Under the pieces are notes generated by a model. That model was given only the letters and a program-made list of their open reading frames with translations. It was not told the DNA's origin and did not search any database. This document shows positions 55,301-64,000 of a DNA stretch of 64,000 bases, in pieces (positions within the stretch are counted from its first letter, which is position 1; each line of letters starts with the position of its first letter). The stretch is from Liolophura sinensis (lineage: Eukaryota > Mollusca > Polyplacophora > Chitonida > Chitonidae): contig NC_088306.1 in the NCBI RefSeq assembly GCF_032854445.1, positions 19,191,764-19,255,763 of the forward strand, in the 5' to 3' direction. The translations under genes were made by a program, and so were the position numbers.

Positions 55301-58300
55301 AAATGAAATGATAACTCTTAACACTAAAGTGTTCTGTTCAACACTATAAAGATCACCTGGAGTGACTGCACTTATAAGAGTTCTCTGACCACCTTTATAA
55401 AGTGTTAATGTTTTAATACTCGTCAAAATGTTAACTTTCCAACTCCATTAAGAGCTGGCTAATCAACATCTTAAACCTACACCTGAAACAAAAATTCTAA
55501 CACTTCTAATGGAGTTGGAATATGAACACCTTTGAAGAGTGCTGAAACATGAACACTTCAAGTGCAGTCACTCCTCGTGATCTTTACAGTGTAAATTGTA
55601 ACACTTAAACTTTAAGAGGGTAAGTCTTACATCATTAACCTAAATTTTAACACTCGCTTGATTATAATTCATGCTGATTTCGTCTGGCCTGAGAACACAA
55701 AACTTTCCCTAGATGTAAGTGGAAATTTTGAGAAAGCCGGTGAAAGGTCTATTAGGATGATGATGGGCGTCTCCCTGGCGGATTTATAGGGAACATCGGT
55801 CATACTGCTTAGACCCAGGTTCTTGACCCATGAGGTCGCATACTCGAATACAGAATTGGGCGGTTTCCCGGGTACCCGGTGTGGAGAGGAAAAACACTGT
55901 TTTCAACTTTTGACTGGTTTCCTCCACTAATATTTATTTATTTATTTGATTGTTGTTTTACGCCGTACTCAAAAATGTTTCATTTATGCGACGGCGGCCA
56001 GCATTATGGTGGGAGAAAACCGGGCAGAGCCGGGGGGATACCCACGACCATTCGCAGGATGATGGCAGGCCTTCTCACGTACGGCCGGAGAGGAAGCCAG
56101 CATGAGCTGGAATTGAACACACAGCGACCTCATTGGTGAGAGGGTCCTGGATCATCATGCTGCGATAGCGGGCTAACCAACTGAGCCATGGATTCCCCCA
56201 CCCCTCAGGGCACTAAAAAGGTTTACTGCCATTGTGTAGAGAAAGATTCTTGACTAAGTATACGGCGCTAAACCCCAGCCTAATAGTAAATAGCCGATGG
56301 CCGTGAGTTCCCCCGGGCTGTGCTCTGTTTCCTCCTACCATAATGCCGGCCGCCGTCGTTTAAGTGAAACATTCTTGAGTACGGCGTAAAACATCAATCA
56401 AATAACTAAATATTAACAGATAAATGCATAAATAATCAAAAGACAAGTTACTGTGAAGTCTGGGACATTCTCACTGGAGCTTACCCCTGTAATGGCTAAG
56501 GCTCCAGTAACCGATATATTGGTGGAGGTCGCCAGACCAGCTCCAAAAGCGCCTGACAAGATGCTGCAAAACCCTTCAATCAGCAGCCCCCTGTTGGTGG
56601 CGTGTGCGGGGGGTCGCGGGATACGGCACACTCGGCTCACAATGTTGTAATCTGCCAATGAGTCGATCACAGAACTAAGCATTCCAACAAGCAGGCCAAA
56701 GAAGAGGGCCAAGCTTAGGCGGGGAGAGCCAAATTGACCTGAAATATATGAATAAAATGTCCGATGTCTAGTCAAAAGCTGTATCAAGAGTAAGAAGTGT
56801 GGTATGTAATCTGCAACAACAACAAAACCACAACAACAATAACGATTTCTTCGTACAGAGTTGTTCGTCGCAGGCAAAAATTGTGTTAAGGTTTATTCTG
56901 TCATGCATAGAACAGGATATAATTAAATAACGTGCCAGAGGATTACAATGTTAACAATCTAAAATGACACAGAAATGACCAGTTCAGCTTTATGCTGGCA
57001 TACGTGAGCCTACAGGGCATGGCTTGACAGCATATAGCGAGTTAAAACACAGACATAAACAATCCAATTTAATCTGATAACTGATCATGTAACACATTAA
57101 CTGTCATTTAAACGAATCAATGACTTTAAAGGAATACTGTCAAGAAAATAAATTATTTGTGCTCCCAAACTGTTTAAAAAGATCATATTGATAGTATTTG
57201 GGCCCCTGTAACCACAAACAGCCTGCTTGTAGTCGTTCTGATGCAACCGGCGACGAATACCGCTCGGCTGAATATGCATATAGTGCCAGCAAATCGGAAA
57301 ATAGCAAGGAATTAACTGAGATAAAATGTAGTCACCAGGTCAAATTGTCGGTCCGAAAATCTTCTGGTTTCTGACAGCTGTCGACGTGGTCAGACTCGCT
57401 GTCGGATGAGTGAGGGGAACGGTTTACTGGGCTGAATTCATGGGTTCCACGCGCTGAATCCGTTCGTATAGGATCATACATGTACGGGTCTATAGGTGGT
57501 ATACACATTGGAATTTCTAGTATGTCCGTTTCACAGTCTGACATTATTTTATTTTGGTATTTTCGCGCCTAAGATCGTATGTGGTATGTGAAACAGTGTT
57601 GTTCAGTATGGGCCCGTTCTTACGGTGACGTCACTGGGATCACGTGACGGGCACCTCATTAACTCCACTCTGGCTGACGGCTCCCTAGCGTGGGAAGCGA
57701 GTCCAGGGGTAAACAAACATCCAGGTTCGTTATAATGAGGGATTATGAGGTAATTATTAAATAAATACCGATGATCATAAGACCTTGACAGTATTCCTTT
57801 AATTCTTGAAGTGGTGGATTAAATGTGGTGGATATTTTCAACAAACACAAATATTTACGTATTTGATTGTTGTATTACGCCCTACTGAATGAATGAATGA
57901 ATGATTATGGCTTAACGCCACATCGGCAATATTTCAGCCATATCGTGGCGACGCCCTACTGAAGAATAGCCTATTTCACTTATACGACGGCAGCCAGCAT
58001 TATGGTTGGAGGAAACCGGGCAGAACCCAAGGAGGAAACGACTATCTGTAGATTTCTGTTCACAAACTATCTCGAGAAGGGGCGTAGATGTCATAACACT
58101 CACCTGGGTAAGGAAAATAGAACCACTTTGCCAACTCCACGGTGTCTCCCTTGTTATCTGTCCGGGCGTGGTACTGTATGTTGTCCGGGGTGTCCGGCAA
58201 TGCTCCGGTCACGGTCAAGATGTGACAGAGAAGCCAGCCAAAAGCAATGCTGATAAGAACCTGAATAGATAAAACTGGGCAAATTACACACGAGTCTAAC

Positions 58301-61300
58301 ACAGCCCATGACCAAGGATCACGAAGGCTCCTTCGCCTTATGTCAGATGTAGTTTTTGACTTCAAAATGGTTATGTGTCATCCAAAAATATGTTTTTGTA
58401 TATGCTTTTTAAAGTGAGTAGATTAAAAAGTTGATTGTTAAAAAAAATAATGATTTTTCCAGTGTTTTTGTCAACTTTAACGTCACGAGTAGACATATAG
58501 CCAACAGTGGCGGCCAACGACAGGCGTGTCAAAAAACTATATGGAAAAGCATAAGAGTGACAGGAATGTGTTATGCGATGGTAGAAAAAAGACCATAGAA
58601 AGATAGAGATTTGAATTAAACTAAATTTTCTTTGTCTTTGAAGGCAGTATTTCAAACCCCCAGCTCCGTGTCATCAGCTAAACTGCCATGTTTATATCTG
58701 GCTGTCTCAAACAATGCCTCATATACGTCACTAAAACAGTTCTTCATGTTCGTACTATTCTTACATTTCTGGTATGAATGTGTGTAGTTACGTCCGTTAT
58801 TACTGAATTTGTCATTGTTGCAGTGACTTCTATGTATATACATTGAATTTTTTCTTTGGTGTTGAGAGCTCTGAAATAATACCACATGTTAAAACTAAGT
58901 CAGACTTTGAGACAACTTTGTGATTCTGGCCCCGTTTGTTCAAAATTGGTTACAGATTTAATACCCGATTTAACTTTAAGCCAAGTCTTCAGTTTTGTAC
59001 TTAGCTTAAAATAAATTGCGTACCAGTATATTAAATATGAACTAAAACTGCGGCTGTTATACTTTGACTTTGGAAATCTGCATTGGCTGCTGAGACTGGC
59101 TAAAATTTTAAATGTAAAATATGACTTGATACCAGCATTAGCTAATACACTTTCGCACAAATGGACACTGGACACCCATTTATCAAACGTCTCGAGACTT
59201 TAATAAGTCAAAAATTCAAACACAGCTACAAATAAAATGCTCTGCTCAAGAAAGTTCAAAATTTGTACACTGATTCTTTGTTGCAGATAAATGTACTAAC
59301 CACAATTTGAGTTTTCCTGTTCTGAGTTTGGCCTTCTGACTTGCAATTTATGACTTACCGGTATATCTTATGTTGCTTGATAAATGCTGGCCCTATTGTC
59401 CTGCAGCCCAGTCTACAAAGCGCACGCAAATTTGCACAAGCGTAACTGTCATGATAATACGTACTGAATGATGTGTTACCATGACAATTTGTTTCTGAAG
59501 CAAAGTTGTTCAACCTTTGTAGAACGGAGCCCAGTTGATTCTTTAGTCTAGAAAGTATGTATCAGCTTCTGTTTCCATGTCAGGACATGCACCTAAGGTG
59601 GTCTAGCCAAATTGGACTCTTCCAAATAAAGGCTGGGTAGTTTATGGTGGATAGGTTATGGTAGTAGTCTGCTTCATTCAAATGAACAATTCTCACGTAG
59701 TTGTCAAAACAGATACTGTAATAAATGTAAAGATCATTTTAAGTCAAATCAACTCCAATAGAAAAGTACGGATATTTGAAAACAGTCTCGTTAGTCGAAA
59801 CCGTGGCCTAATGTCTTTACATTGAAAATCAAACACTTCCACCATCTGGACTGGGTGTGGTATGTTTATGTGTCTAGAAATAAATGCCTGGTCGTTTTTG
59901 CAAGGATTATTTAAAAATATATCAAACTATTAACACTTTGGTGAGATTCATGTTTCATTATTCAAAACAAAGGTTTTTATATTTGGCCGTCAATTGACTC
60001 TTAATTTTTATAATGCTGAGATGATGTCTAAGTAGTACTAAGTGCTTTAAGCCTGATTCTTCATTGTTATCTCACGTGAAATGTGTCACATCCACATTAC
60101 AACTTTGTTTCACAATGGAATAAATTTAACATTGACTGAAAGATATAGTAGGCTTTGGGAATCTCGTTTGACTTAAGAGTGATTCAGTTTTAAAAAAATT
60201 ATATTTTCTATTTCTCCCGACCCCGTAAACTTGACTACTGCGTGTCCTAAACGCAAATCATTCGGTTGTACAACGTTATTAAATAATCAAATAAATAAGT
60301 CGAGCTGAAGTTGTTTCTGAAGCCAAACAAAATGCATAACATGTTCCACGTCTACAACACGTCCACAGTGGATTCCTTTTTATCCTAACAGATTTTTGGT
60401 CGCTGGCTGAAGTTTGTTTCTTTTCTGACAATAGATTTTGTAAAAAAAGGGTTGATTGGACAATTTATAACAACAATCCAATAACATTATAATATTTCTT
60501 AACACTTATCAAAGATCAGTTCTTGATTTTTGGTTAGCTGTGGGGCAGTTGATTCCTATTGCTAGTTGTATTCCTGTATATTGATGTTCAGGACATGCAG
60601 GACACAAGAACACTGATACAACTGGACCGTCTTCTGGTGTCGATTTGCTGATGTCCTACATCGATTATCAGTCCTCTAGAAAAATCAGTGTACGCATCGC
60701 TAATGACTATGCTCCAAAGCTAATTGCACAAATTAAAGTCCAAATTCAGCATCGAATTGTACACAGTTGTGAATTAGCCATTGGTTTACTGTTAGATGGC
60801 TATCCATAAGGGAGAGAACTCACGGCATATGTTCTGAGGAATCTTGTCCGGGTAATTCTCCAACCCTGACCCCTTGACCAGTAGGGGATCGGAGCCAAGA
60901 TGTTTGCCATATACGTGGTAAGGATGATAAGAACACACATAGTGCTGGAATGAAGAACAGACATAGTGCTAGAATGAAGAACAAACATAATGATGGAATG
61001 AAGAACAAACAAACAGTGCTAGGATGAAGACACATATAGGGTTGATATGAAGATACACATGATCTAATGAAGAACAGACATACATTGCCGGAATGATGAA
61101 CACACATAGTTCTAGAATGAAGAACGCACGTAGTGCTGGAATGGCGAATACACATGGTGCTGGAATGAAGGACGCATATATATTCCTGGAATGAAGAACA
61201 CCGATATAGATCTAATGAAGAACAAATACATATTGCTGGAACGATGAACAAACATAGTGCTATAATGAAGAACACGCATAGTGCTTGAATGAAGAACGCA

Positions 61301-62022
61301 CATAGGCCTAAATATTGCTGGAGTGAAGAACACCGATACAGATGTAATGAAGAACAGACACACATTGCTGGAATGATGAACACAGATAGTGCATAATGCT
61401 GGGATGAAAAATATTTGAGCTGGAGTACACTAACGTCATTGTTGGTAGGGAGAGACAAGGCTGAGAAAGAAAACAAAAAATTCAGGATTTCACGGAAAGT
61501 CGGGAGCCTTAAAGAAACAGAGCCAACCCCTGAACAAACCTAACACTAGATAACTTGTTCAACTGGGATAATGGTGTATTTTCAGCAGCGAAATGGAAAT
61601 TTGCTTTACGTTTCATTAGTATAAGCACTGAGAAGACTGTCTCATCACCCCAGTGATTAAATTGCAAGCATCGTCAAGAGATATTTTGTACTCTGATAAA
61701 GCGAAACCATCAAACATACCGGCTCCTGTTAGTCATGAGTTCGAATTTCACTCGAGCCACTAGTCTCACTGGCATCAATTTATCATTGCAGGAAATCTTA
61801 TCTCACAAATAACTTTTTTCATTCATGACTATGGACTTACAAGAATGTCACCCCAAGATGGATGAGAGTGAACTTAATGAGGGTGTCCACTATCTTCAGT
61901 ATCATCACGACAACCGCTGGAACCACGGTGAGGGGTCCGATCACCCTGGCAACGTGCCCACCGATACCCGTGGCTCCGATCAGAGCGTGAATGACTGACA
62001 CCAACATCAGGACGCCCGAGAT
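52200..62022 (-). CDS. SLC23-family transporter, gene 2 (partial; 3' seven exons in window)
   Basis: Paralog of gene 1 on the opposite strand, converging on it. Exons on the - strand: 62022-61841, 60944-60824, 58260-58104, 56738-56485, 54562-54289, 53050-52955, 52363-52200, giving 1248 nt in one frame (415 residues to a TAG stop). The first six exon lengths and all phases equal gene 1. Landmarks: IGPLTVVP, YMANILAPIPYW, SSVIDSLADY, NRGLLIEG, ATSTNISVTGALAITG, VTSRRVFQ, FLDNTLPG. It shares the D-for-E and TNIS changes of gene 1. The 5' exons for TM1-TM3 were not found up to 64000, so they probably lie outside; a 5'-truncated pseudogene is possible but no disabling change is seen in the exons present. 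Confidence 0.9.
52514..52660 (-). repeat. diverged SINE variant near the end of gene 2
   Basis: GCCACACTCAAGTATTGTTC, ACTTATACGAATTGCGG and GGGTGGAGGAAACCAGAC, followed by CTTACTGACGTGCAGTTATA. It shares the TTACTGACG extension with 29860-29990. Confidence 0.65.
52955..53050 (-). CDS. SLC23 gene 2, exon equivalent to gene 1 exon 10
   Basis: Encodes ITQLNNVLYAMFGTPLFVAG, then VLACFLDNTLPG. Acceptor CTTAAAG|GTATT, donor CCAG|GTATTG, 96 nt. Confidence 0.94.
53263..53385 (-). repeat. SINE family 1 3' half
   Basis: GATTGGTGTTTTACGCCGTA, GGCGGCCAGTATTATGGTTG and CCACGACCATCCGCAG. It abuts a family 2 SINE. Confidence 0.9.
53411..53696 (-). repeat. SINE family 2 copy
   Basis: AACAATTTTTCAGTCATATG, GACGAATTTCCACCGCTCTT, ACGGGTCAACCAGTCGTTGC and CAGGGCTGACCCTGGATCCA are collinear with 43631-43972. 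The very end of the tRNA-like head is missing. Confidence 0.88.
54021..54140 (-). repeat. SINE family 1 3' half
   Basis: ATTTATTTACTTAATTGATT, TTTTACGCCATACTCAAGAA and GAGCATTATGGTGGGAGGAA. Confidence 0.88.
54289..54562 (-). CDS. SLC23 gene 2, exon equivalent to gene 1 exon 9
   Basis: Encodes VTSRRVFQFAGLFLMFLG, IIPKPVVGGVML and FDMKRPRNCMTVG, ending NNQDVLDTG. Acceptor GAACAG|GTTACT, donor ACAG|GTGATA, 274 nt. Confidence 0.95.
55318..55612. mobile_element. fold-back MITE with ~120-bp inverted repeats (gene 2 intron)
   Basis: The left arm has AAAGATCACCTGGAGTGACT, GCACTT and CCAACTCCATTA. The right arm, read in reverse, has AAAGATCACGAGGAGTGACT, GCACTT and CCAACTCCATTA in the same order. 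A short AT-rich centre separates the arms. AGTGTT motifs recur in both. No coding sequence. Confidence 0.85.
55930..56197 (-). repeat. SINE family 1, full length
   Basis: From the ATTTATTTATTTGATTGTTG tail to GGCTAACCAACTGAGCCATG of the tRNA-like head. Faces the + strand fragment at 56293-56409. Confidence 0.93.
56293..56409 (+). repeat. SINE family 1 3' half
   Basis: GATGGCCGTGAGTTCCCCCG, CCTACCATAATGCCGGCCGC and GAGTACGGCGTAAAACATCA. It forms an inverted pair with 55930-56197, ending about 75 bp from the exon at 56485. Confidence 0.9.
56485..56738 (-). CDS. SLC23 gene 2, exon equivalent to gene 1 exon 8
   Basis: Encodes QFGSPRLSLALFFGL, SSVIDSLADYNIVSRV, HATNRGLLIEG and ATSTNISVTGALAITG. 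Acceptor ATTTCAG|GTC, donor GGG|GTAAGC, 254 nt. Confidence 0.95.
57130..57798. mobile_element. TTAA-flanked DNA transposon with perfect 15-bp inverted ends (gene 2 intron)
   Basis: Ends AGGAATACTGTCAAG (57130-57144) and CTTGACAGTATTCCT (57784-57798) are perfect inverted repeats, flanked on both sides by TTAA (57126-57129, 57799-57802). TTAA target duplications are typical of piggyBac and Kolobok elements. The 669-bp element is too short for a transposase. It contains an ATG-started 70-codon frame on the - strand. Confidence 0.85.
57332..57544 (-). pseudogene. 70-codon frame inside the TTAA element
   Basis: MSDCETDILEIPMCIPPIDP, PYMYDPIRTD and SDSESDHVDSC, then a stop. The acidic, Ser/Asp-rich N-terminus with Y-M-Y-D-P recalls the start of 'P2X7-like' zinc-domain proteins often carried by invertebrate mobile elements, but no zinc-binding cysteines follow. 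Probably a truncated remnant of the full-length element's gene. Confidence 0.4.
57851..58052 (-). repeat. SINE family 1 copy split by a third SINE type
   Basis: ATTTGATTGTTGTATTACGC and CCTACT are interrupted at 57887-57950, then GCCCTACTGAAGAATAG, ACGACGGCAGCCAGCATTAT and GGTTGGAGGAAACCGGGCAG continue. It ends about 50 bp from the exon at 58104. Confidence 0.85.
57887..57950. repeat. short SINE-like insert with (GAAT)n end
   Basis: GAATGAATGAATGAATGATT, ATGGCTTAACGCCACATCGG and CAATATTTCAGCCATATCGT, bounded by the duplication ACGCCCTACTGAA (57877-57889 and 57951-57963). It is the tail end of a family different from SINE families 1 and 2. Confidence 0.82.
58104..58260 (-). CDS. SLC23 gene 2, exon equivalent to gene 1 exon 7
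   Basis: Encodes VLISIAFGWLLCHILTVTG, YHARTDNKGDTVELAKW and FYFPYPG. Acceptor TATTCAG|GTT, donor CAG|GTGAGT, 157 nt. Confidence 0.95.
58265..60820. other. gene 2 intron, mostly unrecognised
   Basis: AT-rich intron between the exons at 60824 and 58260. No gene or repeat that I can support, apart from a weak match of 58880-58930 (CACATGTTAAAACTAAGTCA) to 23131-23185. Confidence 0.4.
60824..60944 (-). CDS. SLC23 gene 2, exon equivalent to gene 1 exon 6
   Basis: Encodes TMCVLIILTTYMAN, ILAPIPYWSRGQGW and FLRTYA. Acceptor CATTCCAG|CACTATG, donor GCC|GTGAGT, 121 nt. The first 16 bases and the acceptor are one unit of the minisatellite that extends into the intron; gene 1 has TLATLL where this exon has TMCVLI. 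Confidence 0.9.
60929..61425 (-). repeat. ~24-bp minisatellite carrying the exon's 3' splice site
   Basis: On the - strand the unit is CACTATGTGTGTTCTTCATT, then CCAG. About 20 imperfect copies run from inside the exon (60929-60944) up into the intron. At least a dozen keep an AG after a pyrimidine-rich TTCTTCATTC. The unit nearest the exon supplies the splice acceptor and the first 16 exon bases. Long open frames across the array (including one of 218 codons) are a by-product of the period of three. Confidence 0.93.
61841..62022 (-). CDS. SLC23 gene 2, exon equivalent to gene 1 exon 5
   Basis: Encodes ISGVLMLVSVIHALIGATG and IGPLTVVPAVVVMILK, ending FIHLGV-type sequence (LIHLGVTF). Acceptor CTCGGCAG|ATC, donor TTCTT|GTAAGT, 182 nt. 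Confidence 0.94.
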
Positions 62023-64000
62023 CTGCCGAGAATCAACGAGACTTCATCATGTGACAATTATAGCCCATAACTCGAGAATATTTCACCGCCTCTTTTTAAG
62101 AAGACAAACATGTATCTTGGCGTTAAAACAGACATTCGTATAGCAGCCGTCAATTAACCAAACTGGACGTCCAAGGGCTAAAATCATGCTAGTTCCCAAA
62201 ACAATGTTTAACAACAAACCAACTACGAAAGTATATAAAGTACAAAAATATGACGGATGCAGGACAAGGGAAGTTGTCAAAAGTTTTCAGTGTTGTTGGG
62301 AAGGTGTATGGAAAGGCTGTATAGGTGAATGAATGAAATTAGTATCCAGACTGTGAATCGCATTTCAGGCAAACTTGTTGACTTATAGCAACAGGTGAAT
62401 CAGCGCCCACGTGACGTCATGGGTCGGTCGGCCGCCGCGTTGCGAACAATGTAAAGACACGTAACTTAACTGCCCAAACGTAACAATCCACGAATTACGC
62501 ACTGGGGTGGCAGAAACTTTAACTCACTCGTGAAATATACTTTTTTGTCCAACAACCATTTTATATAATTACAATTCGGCAGGTAATAATCAATTAATGT
62601 ATTTATTTCATGGGTAACTACTAGATAATGATTTAGGCATGCAGACGGAAGCTACCTCGTATTAAGCCCAAATAAGTCCCATCATTCCATACAATGCAGA
62701 TGGAACATTGCTGCTGTATGCCTTGTTTTCGAAAATCACATGCATGGAAACCTTTGCAAATAAACAAATTATTTAAACTTTGACCCCAAGTGTAAGGGCC
62801 ACTCCACCATTTTCATCTGGATATAGTGTGCTAGCTGCTACGAAAGTTGTATGCTAGCTTTATATCATAATGATACGAAAGTTCCAGGCTGGCTTCTGAG
62901 GTAATGCTCTCTTGTAGTATGGAGCCGATTGCGCCATTCCTACATAACTTTGATGATCGCCAGTGATTTCCTGTCTTTAGGGACACTTACAACAAATGCT
63001 ACCGTAACTTACTTGGCTATTTATCTCATGAGGTAGTTGTAACACAGGCGCAGGAGTTATTTGGCGATATAAAGTATTATGTTGTCAAAAATCGACGTTG
63101 AAAGTTGTCAGAGCGAACGTAGCCGCACGAATGTGGCTGCACTGATCTAACAACGCACTGACGCGCCGACCAGAGAGAGCCACAATGACTTCTGGTATCA
63201 CACAAGATGTCCAACAGATCTGTGAGCATCGGCAGCAGAGCATTACGTTTTTAACGATGTTATTTTGTCCTAACCTGCGTAAAACTGCGTAAAACAAACA
63301 CGCACGGTCCCTACTGCAATATACACGAGACAATCAAACGATTTCGGCGCATAAGTTGCCTCCACTTCGATGGATTGGTCATCATTTTAGCTGCCGTACT
63401 CGCCACCACGTGACCCGGAATTCTGATTGGAAACGTCATAATCTGTCAAGCTATAAAACCACGCGGTTTCACGATGTCGATCACGTGACATGAAATTGAT
63501 TACTGCTTGAAATTTAGTCCAAACATGGTGACAGGATACCGAAGCGAAGGCCTTTCGTCAAAACACCCAGGAATTACTTTACCGACTCCTGTTGATCGGA
63601 ACCTAAAATTATATGAAGCTAGACTTTTATGCAGACATGATTTATCTGTTCATCGATACATAAATGGTCAGGGTTAACGCAGAACAGCGAGCGCATCTCG
63701 GATCACTGAAGGAGTGTGTGAAGCTGACCTAACTGCTCGGTAGGGAGTTCGTTGTTAAATCTGCTGTCAGCTTCACTCGTGGAGCTAAAGCGTACGAAGC
63801 CTCAGTTTGGTCAGTGTAGACATTTTGTAGACATAGGGAACGAAGTTACGTGTGGTATTGTCACTAATAGATACATGTGATATATGACTGTAAAAGTAAG
63901 CAGAATTGTGGTTTCACGGCAAAGGTCATTATAATGTTACCATCAGCTAAATACTGCTGAGTGGAGAGAATGTAATTAACAGCCACGTGCGTGTAACGTA
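62023..64000. other. upstream side of gene 2; 5' exons not found
   Basis: I looked on the - strand for the TM1-TM3 exons (counterparts of gene 1 exons 1-4) and saw none. A + strand promoter-like cluster lies at 63420-63470. Otherwise unrecognised. Confidence 0.4.
63425..63462 (+). promoter_or_regulatory. possible pol II core promoter (ATTGG, ACGTCA, TATAAAA)
   Basis: GATTGG (inverted CCAAT), AACGTCATAA (CRE-like) and TATAAAA lie in order within about 40 bp. About 65 bp downstream an ATG (63524) opens 49 codons (MVTGYRSEGLSSKHPGITL...). No product recognised, so this is a weak call. Confidence 0.3.

Noticed and set aside
58880-58932. Shared stretch with 23131-23185 (CACATGTTAA...AAGTC...GAC)
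   Set aside because: Noted as a probable small dispersed repeat, but similarity is short and boundaries cannot be set by eye.
60820-61476. 218-codon - strand open frame across the minisatellite
   Set aside because: It is open because the unit is about 24 bp. It runs in a different frame from the SLC23 exon and encodes only the repeated VLHSSTMC-type peptide.

Overview
This is eukaryotic (metazoan) DNA: genes are split by GT-AG introns, tRNA genes have internal pol III boxes, and SINEs, LINE relics, MITEs and minisatellites are dense. The commonest SINE has a tRNA-like head, a body containing CCATAATGCTGGCCGCC and an AATAAATA tail. I associate this type with molluscs and related lophotrochozoans, so a mollusc-like marine invertebrate is my best guess. 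The species cannot be named from the sequence.

Region 1 (1-16.7 kb) is a tandem array of about 1.7-kb units that continues past the left edge. Each unit carries one tRNA-Pro(AGG) gene and, about 515 bp downstream, a second tRNA-Pro-derived copy with a ruined B box. Copies at 2120, 5753, 7459 and 9206 look functional; the others are damaged. Two copies of one non-LTR retrotransposon family (zinc-knuckle ORF1, then endonuclease/reverse transcriptase ORF2; Tx1/L1-like) break into the array at 10.3-14.2 kb and 16.7-21.3 kb. The first has few disabling changes; the second is heavily decayed. Beyond 14.2 kb the array units are older and more diverged.

Region 2 (23.5-39.8 kb, + strand) is a complete SLC23-type (nucleobase/ascorbate transporter family) gene assembled here from 11 exons, giving 596 residues, the usual family size. 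One intron is GC-AG. Its introns hold SINEs, LINE fragments, a TTAA-flanked element and two large minisatellites.

Region 3 (39.8-52.2 kb) is a repeat-rich spacer: SINEs of two families, a LINE reverse-transcriptase relic (- strand), an ORF1p-like relic, a near-perfect 90-bp triplication of a SINE piece, and a Tc1/mariner-type transposase relic.

Region 4 (52.2-62.0 kb, - strand) is a second SLC23 gene, converging tail-to-tail on the first. Seven 3' exons are present. The first six have exactly the lengths of the matching exons in gene 1 (182, 121, 157, 254, 274, 96), so the two genes are paralogs. The 5' exons were not found and probably lie beyond 64 kb. Both proteins share unusual replacements at positions normally conserved in the family.

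The most interesting signal is at 60.9-61.4 kb: the 3' splice site of one gene-2 exon, with the first bases of that exon, has expanded into a minisatellite of about 24 bp and about 20 units. Many units keep an AG acceptor, and the nearest units stay in frame with the exon.
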